Of a stretch of 47,295 nucleotides of DNA, positions 23,805-33,217 are shown in pieces. Made by a program: the position numbers and the translations under genes. This DNA is from Rhodopila globiformis. Lineage in GTDB: Bacteria > Pseudomonadota > Alphaproteobacteria > Acetobacterales > Acetobacteraceae. Each line of letters opens with the position of its first letter. Position 1 is the first letter of the stretch. Under the pieces are notes generated by a model, which saw only the letters and a program-made list of their open reading frames with translations, was not told the DNA's origin and ran no database searches. The stretch covers positions 1-47,295 of the forward strand of contig NZ_NHRY01000063.1 in the NCBI RefSeq assembly GCF_002937115.1, given 5' to 3'.

Positions 23805-24692
23805 ATGACCGTCCAGACCGTGAATTTCTACAGCGAGGGCACAAGGCTGTCGGGTAACCTGTATCTGCCCGACGGGCTCAGGCCCGGCGAGAAGCGCGCC
23901 GGCATCGTGCTGTGCCATGGCTATACCGGCGTGCGGAACCTTTACCTCCCGGATACCGCCCGGGAACTGACCGCCGCCGGCTATGTCGTGCTGACCTTCG
24001 ACTACAAGGGCTGGGGCGACAGCGACGGGCCACGCTCGCGGCTGTCGCCTTATGGCCGCGTGCTCGACTCCCAGGCGGCGCTGACGTTCCTCGGCGCCCA
24101 GTCCATGGTGGATCCCGCCCGGCTGGGGCTGTACGGCACCAGCTACGGCGGCGCCACGGTGGTCTGGACGGCGGCGGTCGATCCGCGGGTCAAGGTGGTG
24201 GTCTCCGTCGTCGGCATCGGCCACGGCCGCCGCTGGATGCGCAGCGTGCGCCGCCCGGACGAGTTCGTCGACCTGCTCGCCCGGTCCGAAGGCGACCGCG
24301 TCCGGCGCGTGCTGACCGGCGAGTCGGAATTCGTCGACCGGGGGGAAATCCTGCTGCCCGACCGCCAGTCCGCCGAACTGGCGGCAGCGGCGCGCAAGGG
24401 CAATCCTGGCGCCGCCGGCGAGATCCCGCTGGAGTTCATCGACGACACGCTCGGCTTCCATCCGGAGTGGGTGGTGGACAAAATTGCCCCCCGGCCGGTG
24501 CTGTTCATCACCACCGACGACGACCGCCTGGTGCCGCCCGAGGAAAGCGAGTCGCTCTACGCCAGGGCCGGCCAGCCGAAGAAGCTGGTGGTACTGAAAG
24601 GCTGGGGCCATTACGAGGTCTACACCGGCGAGGCGTTCCTGGAGGTGATCGAGCCGACCCTCGCCTGGTACCGCCACTACCTGCCGGCCTGA
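23805..24692 (+). CDS. alpha/beta hydrolase (dienelactone hydrolase / X-Pro peptidase-like)
   Basis: A 295-residue alpha/beta hydrolase. It has VNFYSEGTRLSGNLYLPDG (N-terminal beta hairpin), VLCHGYTGVRNLYL, LTFDYKGWGDSDGPRSRL and the elbow LGLYGTSYGGATVVW (Ser in GTSYG), then FITTDDDRLVPPEES (Asp) and KGWGHYEVYTG (His). The order resembles DLH-like or acetyl-xylan-esterase-like enzymes acting on small esters. No signal peptide. The start at 23805 has GGGAGAA upstream. It is divergent from the esterase gene at 23001-23690 across 114 bp. Confidence 0.87.
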   Translation: MTVQTVNFYSEGTRLSGNLYLPDGLRPGEKRAGIVLCHGYTGVRNLYLPDTARELTAAGYVVLTFDYKGWGDSDGPRSRLSPYGRVLDSQAALTFLGAQSMVDPARLGLYGTSYGGATVVWTAAVDPRVKVVVSVVGIGHGRRWMRSVRRPDEFVDLLARSEGDRVRRVLTGESEFVDRGEILLPDRQSAELAAAARKGNPGAAGEIPLEFIDDTLGFHPEWVVDKIAPRPVLFITTDDDRLVPPEESESLYARAGQPKKLVVLKGWGHYEVYTGEAFLEVIEPTLAWYRHYLPA

Positions 24693-24759
24693 ATGTGGGC
24701 GTGGACAGGCGCGCCAAGGATCGCTATCGGGCAGCGCCTGTTTGCCTGGAGAAATCCCG

Positions 24760-25053
24760 ATGTCCGATGACGTCCCACCCGACCGCCTGTCCAGTAACCC
24801 CAGAAGTCCGTACTACAACGAGGAGTTGCTGCGCCGCGGCGTCGGCATCCGCTTCAAGGGGATTGAGAGGAACAACGTCGAGGAATACTGCGTCAGCGAA
24901 GGCTGGGTGCGCATGGCCGTCGGTAAGACCCTCGACCGCCGCGGCAATCCGTTGACGGTGAAGGCGCAGGGCGTGGTCGAGCCGTATTTCCGCGATGCCG
25001 AAGCCGCTGCGGACAGCGAGACACCGGACGATGGGAATTCCGGGCCTGCTTGA
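24760..25053 (+). CDS. DUF3297 family protein
   Basis: A 97-residue cytoplasmic protein with the highly conserved DUF3297 sequence: PPDRLSSNPRSPYYNEELLRRGVGIRFKG, VEEYCVSEGWVRMAVGKTLDRRGNP, and VEPYF. The function is unknown; the family is common in Proteobacteria and strongly conserved, suggesting a housekeeping role. GGAG precedes the ATG at 24760. Downstream lies a repeat-rich gap with no gene. Confidence 0.93.
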   Translation: MSDDVPPDRLSSNPRSPYYNEELLRRGVGIRFKGIERNNVEEYCVSEGWVRMAVGKTLDRRGNPLTVKAQGVVEPYFRDAEAAADSETPDDGNSGPA

Positions 25054-25148
25054 CCGGGTTGGGGCTGAGAGGTTGGAGCACTTGCTATCTGGGGGAACCG
25101 GCTCCGTGTGACACGCAGCCGGCATGGCGGGCTTGGGAGCATCCTGCC

Positions 25149-25545
25149 GGCCTGCGGTCTGTATGGTGCGGTGCCTCCCCGGCCGGGACGCGGTGGCGGA
25201 TGATGTATGTCTGTTCGCACAGAGAAGGAACTGAGCACGGCGGAAGGCCTCTGAGGATCAGGGGAACAGCGCGCGACCGGGTGCGGATGTTGCTGTCGTA
25301 CCAGGCGGGTTGATCGATCCGGCAAGGTGGCGTTGGGTGGCGCCTGTCGTCTCCTTATCGTCATGGCCTGGCGTGTCCCGGCCATTTGCGCTTCGACGGT
25401 GGGGGTAGATGGCCGGGACACGCCCGGCCATGACGGAGAGGTACGGGCCTCGCCCATTTTCACCCATCGTGGTGGCCGCGCGCCGCCAGAGGGACTGTGG
25501 TGATATGTTCGGACGATCGTGCCGTACGCCCGTCGCCTGTAATCC
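25149..25545 (+). repeat. dispersed repeat B, copy 1, interrupted by a family-A palindrome
   Basis: The stretch with TTCGCACAGAGAAGGAACTG and GGGGAACAGCGCGCG (25149-25325) matches 38759-38897 (inverted) and 40653-40845. The right part, near 25500-25545 (GGACGATCGTGCCGTACGCC), matches 40955-40985. A complete family-A repeat (25359-25435, 27-bp arms with one mismatch) lies in the middle and is absent from the 40653 copy, so it probably inserted here. No gene was seen in 25054-25702. Confidence 0.65.
25359..25435. repeat. family-A palindrome inside repeat B
   Basis: Arms 25359-25385 and 25409-25435 pair at 26 of 27 positions (CGTCATGGCCTGGCGTGTCC and onward). Confidence 0.85.
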
Positions 25546-25702
25546 CCGATCCGCCGCAACGCCGGTAACGGCGGTCCAGGCCGGAGGCGTTTGCACCGTC
25601 CTGTTGCGCCACCGCCAGTTCGCCAGAAAAATGACTCTGCTGCCCCCACAATGCAGGCTGGTTGTCTCCACTCATATCGGCTCGCCTCGAAAGCGGTTGC
25701 GC

Positions 25703-26098
25703 TCAGACGGCAATCACCAGGTCGCTATAGCCGACGATCCGCTGGTCGTGCGTCAGCAGGCGAAGCGGCGTCGTCAGCGCCTGCGCGATCAGGATCCGGT
25801 CGAACGGATCCGCGTGCAGCGGCGGTAGCGCCTCGACCGCCGCGGCGTGCGCGGGTGAGATATTCAGCAACTCGAACCCCGCGTCCTTGAAATAGCCCAG
25901 CGCCTCCTCCCCCGAGATCGGCATGTCGTTCGGACCGCTACGGGCCAGCGCGTGCTTGATCGAGATTTCCCATACCGTGGCGGCGCTGACGACGATGTCG
26001 TTTTCTTCATCGTCGATCAGCCGGCGGGCCTTGGCGGACAGGCGGTCGTCGTCGGCGATAGCCCACAGGGCGACGTGCGTGTCGAGCAGCAGCTTCAC
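25703..26098 (-). CDS. vapC: VapC-type PIN-domain toxin
   Basis: A 131-residue PIN-domain ribonuclease. Acidic metal ligands are visible in LLLDTHVALW (Asp6), AATVWEISIK (Glu) and DPFDRILIAQA (Asp). VapC toxins cleave tRNA or rRNA and are held inactive by an antitoxin. The ATG overlaps the antitoxin stop by four bases (ATGA), so toxin translation is coupled to antitoxin synthesis. PIN domains of this DTHVALW subgroup usually pair with Phd/YefM-type antitoxins, as here. The sequence looks intact. Confidence 0.92.
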   Translation of the reverse strand: MKLLLDTHVALWAIADDDRLSAKARRLIDDEENDIVVSAATVWEISIKHALARSGPNDMPISGEEALGYFKDAGFELLNISPAHAAAVEALPPLHADPFDRILIAQALTTPLRLLTHDQRIVGYSDLVIAV

Positions 26099-26340
26099 GC
26101 CGCCGGGCCGGCGAACAGCGCGGCGATCGCCGCTTCCTGGTCATCGATGCTGGCGGGCACCGTGAACTTGCCCTTGGCGACGCCGATGCGCCGACCGGTC
26201 CTGGCCGGCTGGATGGCGACCAGACGCGCGGCCGGACGGCCGTTGCGGGCAATGATGATCTCCGCCGCGGATCCTGATTCGACCGCATCCACGAGGCGTG
26301 ACAGGGTCGACTTGGCTTCCAGCATGTTGACAGCGGTCAT
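26095..26340 (-). CDS. Phd/YefM-type antitoxin
   Basis: An 81-residue antitoxin. The N-terminus MTAVNMLEAKSTLSRLVDAVESG and IIIARNGRPAARLV is the Phd/YefM DNA-binding fold; the C-terminal third (from GVAKGKF) is the toxin-binding tail. Such proteins neutralise the toxin and repress their own promoter. Upstream (26341-26395) the sequence contains TAGCTA and GGTCTGGTCTAG strings that could be operator elements, but no clean palindrome is resolved. First gene of a two-gene operon. Confidence 0.92.
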   Translation of the reverse strand: MTAVNMLEAKSTLSRLVDAVESGSAAEIIIARNGRPAARLVAIQPARTGRRIGVAKGKFTVPASIDDQEAAIAALFAGPAA

Positions 26341-26461
26341 CGCGATGGTCCTTAGCTAGACCAGACCAACCTAATTCCTTGAGCCCTGGAATTCAAGCGC
26401 AAAGCCGTCACATGAATGGCTGCCCTTTTGCTGCAACGATAACAACAACAGGAGATCCTCG

Positions 26462-27682
26462 ATGCCGGCGACGGCTTCGGTGCATTTCGATCCGCGCGAT
26501 CCTGCCTTTGTCGCCAATCCTTATCCGGTATTCGACCACCTGCGCGCCACCGCGCCAGTCTGGAAAGCGCCGTTCGGCCGCTGGTTCCTGACCCGCTACG
26601 AGGACTGCAACCTGCTGCTGCGCGACCGCCGCTTCGGCAAGGACTACACCGCCCCAGACGCGCTGAAGCAGCGCTTCGGGCCCACCGCGTTGCAGGAGCC
26701 GGCGGTGGTCGAGCTGACCCACATGATGTTGATGCGCGATCCGCCGGACCACACGCGGCTGCGTGGCCTCGTCACCAAGGCCTTCACCGCCCGCCGCATC
26801 GAGGCGCTGCGCGAGCGGGTGCGGGCGATGGCGGACGGACTGCTCGACCAGGTGATGACGGCGGGGCGGATGGACGCGATCCGCGACCTGGCCTTCCCGC
26901 TGCCGGTGATGGTGATCTGCGAGCTGCTGGGCATTCCGGAAGCGGACCGGGACCGTTTCGTCAAGGGCTCGACCTCGGGCGCGCCGCTGCTGGACCCGCG
27001 GCCGCCGACGCGGGCGGAGCTGGACGCGGCGAATTTCGGCACCCAGGCCAGCGGCCTGTATTTCGAGGCGCTGTTCGAGCAGCGCCGGCGGGAACCGCGC
27101 GACGACCTGATCACCCAGCTCGTGCAGGCCGAGGAAGCCGGCGACCGCCTGTCCACCGCCGAGCTGCGCGCCAACGTCAACCTGCTGTTTGCCGCCGGGC
27201 ACGAAACCACCGTGAACCTGATCGGCAACGGCCTTGCCGCGCTGCTGCGGCAGCCGGAGCAATGGCGGATCCTGCGCGACGATCCGTCGCTGATCCCGAA
27301 TGCGGTGGAGGAAATCCTGCGCTATGAAAGCCCGGTACAGGCGGTCTCCCGCATGCTGGCCGAGCCGGTGGAACTGAGCGGCGTCGCGCTGGATCGCGGG
27401 GAACTCCTGGTCGCGCTGATTGGCGCCGCCAATCGGGATCCCGCGATGTTCGCTGACCCCAACCGGCTGGACGTGACGCGGAAGAACCCAAACCCGCTGT
27501 CGTTCGGCGGCGGAATTCATTTCTGTCTCGGCGCACAGCTGGCGCGTATCGAGGCGGCGGAGGTGTTCGGCGTCCTGCTGCGCCGCATCCCTGGCCTGCG
27601 CCTGGCGGCGCCGGATCGCGTGGCGTGGCGGCCGAGTTTCGCGCTGCGGGGCCTGATGGAATTGCCGGTGGCGTGGGGGTAG
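26462..27682 (+). CDS. cytochrome P450
   Basis: A 406-residue soluble bacterial P450. The I-helix motif FAAGHETTVN (about residues 241-250) carries the acid/alcohol-type pair for oxygen activation, the ExxR motif is in EEILRYESP (about 281-287), and the heme loop FGGGIHFCLGAQLAR holds the axial Cys near residue 355. No membrane anchor. It needs ferredoxin and reductase partners, none of which is adjacent. The start at 26462 has AGGAGAT upstream. Substrate unknown; the sequence type is the common CYP107/CYP200-like group used for hydroxylation of hydrophobic compounds. Confidence 0.95.
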   Translation: MPATASVHFDPRDPAFVANPYPVFDHLRATAPVWKAPFGRWFLTRYEDCNLLLRDRRFGKDYTAPDALKQRFGPTALQEPAVVELTHMMLMRDPPDHTRLRGLVTKAFTARRIEALRERVRAMADGLLDQVMTAGRMDAIRDLAFPLPVMVICELLGIPEADRDRFVKGSTSGAPLLDPRPPTRAELDAANFGTQASGLYFEALFEQRRREPRDDLITQLVQAEEAGDRLSTAELRANVNLLFAAGHETTVNLIGNGLAALLRQPEQWRILRDDPSLIPNAVEEILRYESPVQAVSRMLAEPVELSGVALDRGELLVALIGAANRDPAMFADPNRLDVTRKNPNPLSFGGGIHFCLGAQLARIEAAEVFGVLLRRIPGLRLAAPDRVAWRPSFALRGLMELPVAWG

Positions 27683-27715
27683 CGTCACCACCGCCCGGCG
27701 CGGCCGTTGCCTCAC

Positions 27716-27793
27716 CGTCATGGCCGGGCTTGTCCCGGCCATCCGCCCCCTGCCGTTGAAGCGCAGCTGACCGGGACAAGCCCGGCCATGACG
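27716..27793. repeat. family-A palindrome
   Basis: CGTCATGGCCGGGCTTGTCC (left from 27716) and CCGGGACAAGCCCGGCCATG (right, ending 27793) form the arms around a short GC loop. It fills the gap between the convergent P450 and dehydrogenase genes and might also act as a terminator. Confidence 0.85.
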
Positions 27794-27827
27794 ATATGGA
27801 GACGATTACTCTCAACGCCCATCGGCA

Positions 27828-28811
27828 TCAGTTCCGGCGTTCCTCCGGGGCCAGCACGTAATGCGGTGCCTCGCCCGCCAGCGCGCGCCGGACATTGGCG
27901 ATGGCGCGCCGCAGCCCGGCCTCGATCATGCCGGGGACGGAGGCGGAATTGTGCGGCGAGCCGATGACGTTCGGCAGCGACAGGAACGCATAGTCCATGC
28001 GGAAGACGCCGTGGCGCACCGGCTCCACCCACCAGGCGTCGATGCAGGCGAAGAAATCCGGATGCGCCTGAAGGTGCGCGAACAGCGCGGCCTCCTGGAT
28101 GATCTCGCCGCGCGCGAGGTTGACCAGGATGGCGTCGGGCTTCATCAGCGTCAGTTCCCGCGCACCAATCAGGCCGCGCGTTGCCGGGGTCAGCGGCGTG
28201 CTGATGACCAGCACGTCGGAGGCCGCCAGCAGCGCATCCAGGTCGCGGATCGCGCCGAGCCAGTCGGTGGGCGCGTCGGAGCGTCCGCTGCGGTTGACGG
28301 CGTGGATGCGCATCCCCAGCGCGCGCGTTACGCGGGCCATCGCCTGGCCGATGCCGCCGAAGCCCAGGATGCCGCAGGTCCTGCCCGCCAGCATCCGGTT
28401 GCGGGTATGCTGGTTGAATTCGCCGCGCGCGAGGGCGGCGTGCTCGATCGGCAGTCGTTTCGCGGCCGCCAGGATCAGCGCCAGCCCGTGCTCCGCCATC
28501 GGCTCGGCGTAAGCGCCGCCGTTGCTGGCGACCGGAATGGTTGCAGGAAGCTGGTCGAACCGGATGAAATCGATGCCGGCGGTGACGAACTGGACCAGGC
28601 GGGCGGATTGCAACAGCCCGGCCTCGTTCGGACGCAGTTCCTTGCCGGTGTCGTGGGCCAGGACCGCCGCGGCCGATCGCAGGGTTGCGGCGCGCGCGGC
28701 GTCGTCGAGATCCGTCAGATAGACCGGTTCGGCGGCGCTGCCGAGCGCGTCGGCAACGACGGCGCGCTGATGCGGAGGCAAGGCGAAGGTGACAGCAACG
28801 ATCGGTGTCAT
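27828..28811 (-). CDS. D-isomer-specific 2-hydroxyacid dehydrogenase
   Basis: A 327-residue NAD(P)-dependent dehydrogenase of the D-2-hydroxyacid/phosphoglycerate dehydrogenase family. The Rossmann motif GILGFGGIGQAMARV is followed by HAVNRSG where the second strand determines cofactor preference. Catalytic Arg is in VNLARGEII and His in IGSPHNSASV. EPMAEHGLALIL is the usual helix in the substrate domain. It should reduce a 2-keto acid such as glyoxylate or hydroxypyruvate; the exact substrate is unknown. AAGGA precedes the ATG. Confidence 0.92.
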   Translation of the reverse strand: MTPIVAVTFALPPHQRAVVADALGSAAEPVYLTDLDDAARAATLRSAAAVLAHDTGKELRPNEAGLLQSARLVQFVTAGIDFIRFDQLPATIPVASNGGAYAEPMAEHGLALILAAAKRLPIEHAALARGEFNQHTRNRMLAGRTCGILGFGGIGQAMARVTRALGMRIHAVNRSGRSDAPTDWLGAIRDLDALLAASDVLVISTPLTPATRGLIGARELTLMKPDAILVNLARGEIIQEAALFAHLQAHPDFFACIDAWWVEPVRHGVFRMDYAFLSLPNVIGSPHNSASVPGMIEAGLRRAIANVRRALAGEAPHYVLAPEERRN

Positions 28812-29004
28812 CGGCGTCCTTCAGGGCTGGTTGCAGCGCACTCCAACCTTTGACGACCCGGTGGTCAAGCGCGCACTGCCGGGCCGCCCGCGTATCGTCG
28901 CCGCGATGTTGGCATCGCCGGATGACGAGATCCGGAGCACCGGTTGCAGCCCATGCTGCATCGCACCATCTGCCGGGATGCATTCACGGCCAATAAGGAA
29001 GACA

Positions 29005-29709
29005 ATGTCATATACATCAGGCAACACCACCAGCAGCGCGTTCCCCATCCTGGATATGATGTTGCAGATGCAACAGATTGGCCTGCGGGCGATGACCCTG
29101 TACCGGCCGGTGACCTCGGCCTTCCTGGATGCCGTGGCGGACACGGAACGGGCCGCGGCCACCGACCTGGCCGGCGCCAGGCGGGGCCGCGCCTCGCGTG
29201 AGGCCGCCGGGCATGAGGCGGCCGGCGAGCGGGTGATTGCCGTCGGCGAGGAAGTCCTCAATGTCGGCACGCGGGTCGTGCCGGGAAAGACCACGCGCGT
29301 CCGCCGCGTCGTCGTGGAATCGCCTGTCCAGCAGGATGTCACGCTGCACACCGAAACGGTGGTGCTGGAGCGCCGCCGTCCGCAAACCAGCATCGGCCAG
29401 GACGTGCTGACCGAGGTGACGATCGAGATGTCGGAAACGAACGAGGTCCCGGTCGTCAGCAAGTCGGTGCATCTGGTCGAAGAGGTGCTGCTGCGCAAGG
29501 AAGTGACGGCACGAACGGAAACGATTCGCGACACCATCAAGCGCGACAAGCTGGAGATCGAGGCGCCGTCGCAATTGCCGGTGGTCTTCAACCCGGAGCA
29601 GAAACAGGACGACAGGAAGCGCCCCGGCGGGAACCAGGAGCGGAAGCAGTCCGTGGCCTCGATCCACGCGGAAGGAAAGTCCGGCGAGACCAGGGGCCAG
29701 GAACACTGA
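29005..29709 (+). CDS. DUF2382 (YsnF/AvaK-like) stress protein
   Basis: A 234-residue protein. Residues 70-200 form a DUF2382 domain: VIAVGEEVLNVGTRVVPGKTTRVRRVVVESPVQQDVTLHTETV-like charged strands, VVLERRR, VPVVSKSVHLVEEVLLRKEVTARTETIRDTIKRDKLEIE. An N-terminal helix region precedes it and a Lys/Gln/Arg-rich disordered tail follows. DUF2382 proteins are linked to stress and often coupled to PRC-barrel domains, absent here. The start at 29005 follows AAGGAAG; the longer open frame upstream is not family-like. No partner gene is adjacent. Confidence 0.85.
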   Translation: MSYTSGNTTSSAFPILDMMLQMQQIGLRAMTLYRPVTSAFLDAVADTERAAATDLAGARRGRASREAAGHEAAGERVIAVGEEVLNVGTRVVPGKTTRVRRVVVESPVQQDVTLHTETVVLERRRPQTSIGQDVLTEVTIEMSETNEVPVVSKSVHLVEEVLLRKEVTARTETIRDTIKRDKLEIEAPSQLPVVFNPEQKQDDRKRPGGNQERKQSVASIHAEGKSGETRGQEH

Positions 29710-29819
29710 GGGACCAGGCTGAAATTACCGATCCACCGGAGCCGGCGCACCGGCCCCTCCGCGTCAAGCTGGGCGAAGGCCCACCATCCACGCCTTCCGC
29801 TGGTATAGGCGCCGTAAAA

Positions 29820-29866
29820 TGTGGATGCCGGCACGGAGCCTGTGCCCGGTAGCCGCCATGACGGCA
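29820..29866. repeat. degenerate half of a family-A repeat
   Basis: Read in reverse, CCGTCATGGCGGCTACCGGG followed by CACAGGCTCCG matches the unusual left arm of the degenerate copy at 45004-45106, with the middle deleted. Confidence 0.55.
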
Positions 29867-29961
29867 GAGCAGTCGCACCGGCGGTGCCCCTGTTTGAGCG
29901 TCAATGCCGGTTTGTCCGGACCATGGCGGTCGAGAAACGGTTCGGCGCCAGCCGCATGGCT

Positions 29962-29990
29962 GCCCGTTGGCGATCGTCTCGCCAACGGGC
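29962..29990. terminator. strong 12-bp hairpin between convergent genes
   Basis: GCCCGTTGGCGA (29962-29973) pairs perfectly with TCGCCAACGGGC (29979-29990) around TCGTC. No T-run follows on either strand. It could terminate the minus-strand Rap1a-like gene (57 bases past its stop) or the plus-strand DUF2382 gene. Confidence 0.5.
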
Positions 29991-30046
29991 AGTCTTCGGT
30001 CGCCAACCGGCGCGCCGAAGGGCTCGGCCGGGCGCAGCCGCTGTCG

Positions 30047-30415
30047 TTACTTACAAGGAAAGCGCTCGCCCATGAACCGGATCACGCCTTCCGCCGCCGG
30101 CATCGAGCCGCGATCCGAGGCCTCGCCGACCCAGCGGGCGAACTGCGTCATGGTTTCCCGGCGGGACGGGCCCGGCCTTGGAATGCAGAACGGCTTCTTG
30201 TCGCGGGCATAGTGCCGCTCGACGTCGATCGCGCCCTGGGCGAAGCCCAGGCAGAAATTGATCTTCGCGTCCGCGGCCGGCTCGCCCGGCCTGGCGGCGC
30301 ACAGCCCGGCCAGCTCCCCGGCCGTCTGGGCCCGGATATCAATTCCCTGCACGGCCCAGGCACCGGTGGTCGCCACCCCGGATGCCAGGACTGCAAGGGC
30401 CAGAAGTCGCTTCAT
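30047..30415 (-). CDS. secreted Rap1a/Tai-like protein
   Basis: A 122-residue protein with a signal peptide (MKRLLALAVLASGVATTGAWA) and a Rap1a/Tai-like domain: LAGLCAARPGEPAADAKINFCLGFAQGAID, KPFCIPRPGPS, and ERFPCK at the end. Four Cys could make the two disulfides typical of the family. Named members are periplasmic immunity proteins against type VI amidase effectors, but many homologues are not linked to T6SS; no effector is seen here. ATG 30415 is preferred over the preceding TTG. The queC stop lies 14 bases... the two genes are co-oriented, with queC upstream, and may be cotranscribed. Confidence 0.75.
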   Translation of the reverse strand: MKRLLALAVLASGVATTGAWAVQGIDIRAQTAGELAGLCAARPGEPAADAKINFCLGFAQGAIDVERHYARDKKPFCIPRPGPSRRETMTQFARWVGEASDRGSMPAAEGVIRFMGERFPCK

Positions 30416-30429
30416 CAATCAGCTCTCCA

Positions 30430-31167
30430 TCAGGATATGTCACGCAGCGGATCAGCCGGCGGACGGCTTGCCGCCACCCAACGCTCCCACCCCCGGGCGC
30501 GCAACTGGCAGGCTGGGCAGGTGCCGCATCCGTATCCCCAGGCGTGACGATCGCACCGATTCCCCAGATAACAGGTATGGGTTCGTTCGAGAATCACATC
30601 TACCAGCCCCTGCCCGCCCAGGCCAAGCGCCAGCGCCCAGGTGGCCGCCTTGTCGCGCCACATCAGCGGCGTCTCAAGCACGAAGCGCCGCTCCATCCCC
30701 AGGTTCAGCGCCAGTTGCATCGCCTTGATCGTGTCATCGCGGCAGTCGGGATAGCCCGAGTAGTCCGTCTCGCACATCCCCGCGACGATCCGGCGCAGGC
30801 CGCGGCGATACGCGATGGCGGCGGCGCAGGTCAGGAACAGCAGGTTGCGCCCGGGGACGAAGGTGTTCGGCAGCCCGCCCTGCCCTATCGCGATGGCGAT
30901 ATCGGCGGTCATCGCCGTCTGCCCGAGGCCGCCGATGGTGGCGGCCAGGTCCACCACATGGTCCTCGCCCAGGCGGTCGCAGGCCAGCGCCTCGCGGATC
31001 GGCGCACGGCAGTCCAGTTCCACCGCGTGCCGCTGGCCATAGCGGAAGCCGACGGTCTCCACGCGCGGATACCGGGCCAGCGCCCAGGCAAGGCAGGTGG
31101 CGGAGTCCTGGCCGCCGGAGAACAGCACCAGCGCGGCGTCCTCCGTCTCGGTGTGTTGCGACGTCAT
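30430..31167 (-). CDS. queC: 7-cyano-7-deazaguanine synthase
   Basis: A 245-residue cytoplasmic enzyme converting 7-carboxy-7-deazaguanine to preQ0 with ATP and ammonia in queuosine synthesis. The PP-loop is [18 protein letters not shown], followed by [31 protein letters not shown] and the zinc site CYLGNRC...[13 protein letters not shown] near the C-terminus. The preceding [20 protein letters not shown] is also typical. No queD, queE or queF lies in the window. It is divergent from moeB across 44 bp and is followed closely by the Rap1a-like gene on the same strand. Confidence 0.96.
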   Translation of the reverse strand: MTSQHTETEDAALVLFSGGQDSATCLAWALARYPRVETVGFRYGQRHAVELDCRAPIREALACDRLGEDHVVDLAATIGGLGQTAMTADIAIAIGQGGLPNTFVPGRNLLFLTCAAAIAYRRGLRRIVAGMCETDYSGYPDCRDDTIKAMQLALNLGMERRFVLETPLMWRDKAATWALALGLGGQGLVDVILERTHTCYLGNRCDRHAWGYGCGTCPACQLRARGWERWVAASRPPADPLRDIS

Positions 31168-31211
31168 GGTGCCTCTGGTCGGTCCGCCGGGGTCATCCTA
31201 TCATCAGAAGC

Positions 31212-32019
<808 letters not shown>

Positions 32020-32030
<11 letters not shown>

Positions 32031-32400
32031 ACCACTCGGCGTGCTACTGCTGTCCGGGGCGCATGACCGGGCGCATTACGCCTTCGTCGCCGCCGCCGGC
32101 GCCGCGGCGCTGGGGCGGCCGGTGGTGCTGTTCGCCACCAACGCCGGCTGCCATGCGCTGTGCCGCGACTGGTCCGGGCTGTCCGGGGCCGGGCGGGACA
32201 CGGTGATACAACAGCGCGGCGTCGCCGGGCTGGAGACGCTGCGCGACGCCTGCGTGGAGATGGACGTCCGGATGATCGCCTGCGAGGCCGGGCTGCATGC
32301 CGAGGCAATCGACCCGGCCGGGTTGTTGCCGGGGGTCGAGGTGGCGGGCATCGCGACGTTTCTAACAGCGGTAGGCGCAGGGCAGGTCATCACAATCTGA
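32020..32400 (+). CDS. DsrE-family protein
   Basis: A 126-residue DsrE/YchN-fold protein: LGVLLLSGAHDRAHYAFVAAAGAAALGRPVVLFATNAGCHAL, DACVEMDVRMIACEAGLHAEAID and a Gly/Val-rich end. Such proteins bind or relay sulfur or form homo-oligomers. Cys44 and Cys48 region (GCHALC) and a Cys in IACEAG (about residue 87) are candidate sulfur sites. The start is GTG at 32020, 11 bases inside moeB, so translation is coupled and the protein may deliver or sense sulfur for MoeB-type thiolation. That role is an inference from context. Confidence 0.85.
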
Positions 32401-32621
32401 GACGGCGCCAGGCAACCGCAGTGCAAAACCGACTCAGAACCTTGACCAGAAAGGCCTCGCTGAGAGTGACCGGCCTCGGTTTCCCGGTGTGCCCGGGGAG
32501 AATCCGTGCGCAGGCGCCGCGCGAAGCACCTTAATCCTGGAGGCTCCGCACGATACCGCTTCGATGGCTGCCGTTTTCCATACCTACCATGAAAATACGC
32601 TTCGGAACGCTTGTTCGCGAG

Positions 32622-32701
32622 CGTCATGGCCCGGCTTGTCCGGGCCACCCGTCGCGGCATAAGTGCTTGAACAGGTGGCCCGGACAAGCCGGGCCATGAC
32701 G
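32622..32701. repeat. family-A palindrome, CCCGG variant
   Basis: Perfect 28-bp arms, 32622-32649 and 32674-32701 (CGTCATGGCCCGGCTTGTCC and onward), around a 24-base loop containing GTCGCGGCATAAGTGCTTGA. The same loop type occurs at 21681-21858 and 34921-35000. Confidence 0.88.
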
Positions 32702-32920
32702 GAGTGGCACCGATCTCGCCCATTTTCGGCCATTGCGGTGCCGGCGCGCCGGCTGGCTAACTCCGTGGGTGCATTCGCGGAATCCATAATGAACCGACGC
32801 CCTAATTCGACTGTGTCAGTTTCCGCCTAACACATTGAAATCACGACGTTTTCTCGCAAACTAGAGCTCCCATAACCCATTGATAACATTGACTATCTCT
32901 CAGTTTTTGACACAGTAAGA

Positions 32921-33106
32921 CTGGTCGCCGCCTGTCACATGCTCAGCCGCGGCGTCGGCTGTCACGAACTGGGTGAGGCTTACCTCGATAACGCCGACCG
33001 CACCCGCACCGCCGCCAACCTGAAGCGCCGGCTGCAGCGTCTGGGCTATGTCGTCGCCATTCAGCCCACGGAGGACGGGCCGCAGCCGCACCAGGCAGCC
33101 TCATAG
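32921..33106 (+). pseudogene. IS110-family transposase, C-terminal remnant
   Basis: About 61 codons ending at TAG 33104-33106 read LVAACHMLSRGVGCHELGEAYL, DRTRTAANLKRRLQRLGYVVAI. This pattern (LxxAxHxLxxG..Y.DLG.DY...R..R....L...LE.LGY.V.L) closes IS110-type DEDD transposases. The rest of the gene and the other end of the element are missing. No start codon or ribosome site serves it. Confidence 0.65.
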
Positions 33107-33217
33107 CGGCAGCGTCCGGGGCACTATTTTCGAAGCAGGAGAGCGGGCCGTTACCCGCCTTTCGGCCTGCGACCCGAACGGGCTGGGGGAACCGGTGCGC
33201 CCCCCCGGCAGGCGCCC

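Larger units (their letters stand above)
29710..30046. other. gap with a decayed repeat and a strong hairpin
   Basis: The gap between convergent genes contains a degenerate half family-A repeat (29820-29866) and a perfect 12-bp hairpin (29962-29990). No gene is supported. Confidence 0.5.
32401..33217. other. repeat- and remnant-rich gap
   Basis: Besides a family-A repeat (32622-32701) and an IS110 remnant (32921-33106), the gap has an AT-richer tract (32810-32915, including CATAACCCATTGATAACATT) that resembles a tract at 22507-22530 beside the IS1634-like remnant. No intact gene was found. Confidence 0.5.

Noticed and set aside
23691..24677. Upstream extension of the minus-strand esterase frame
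   Set aside because: It runs antisense to the hydrolase at 23805-24692; the esterase has a strong ribosome site and family-typical N-terminus at 23690.
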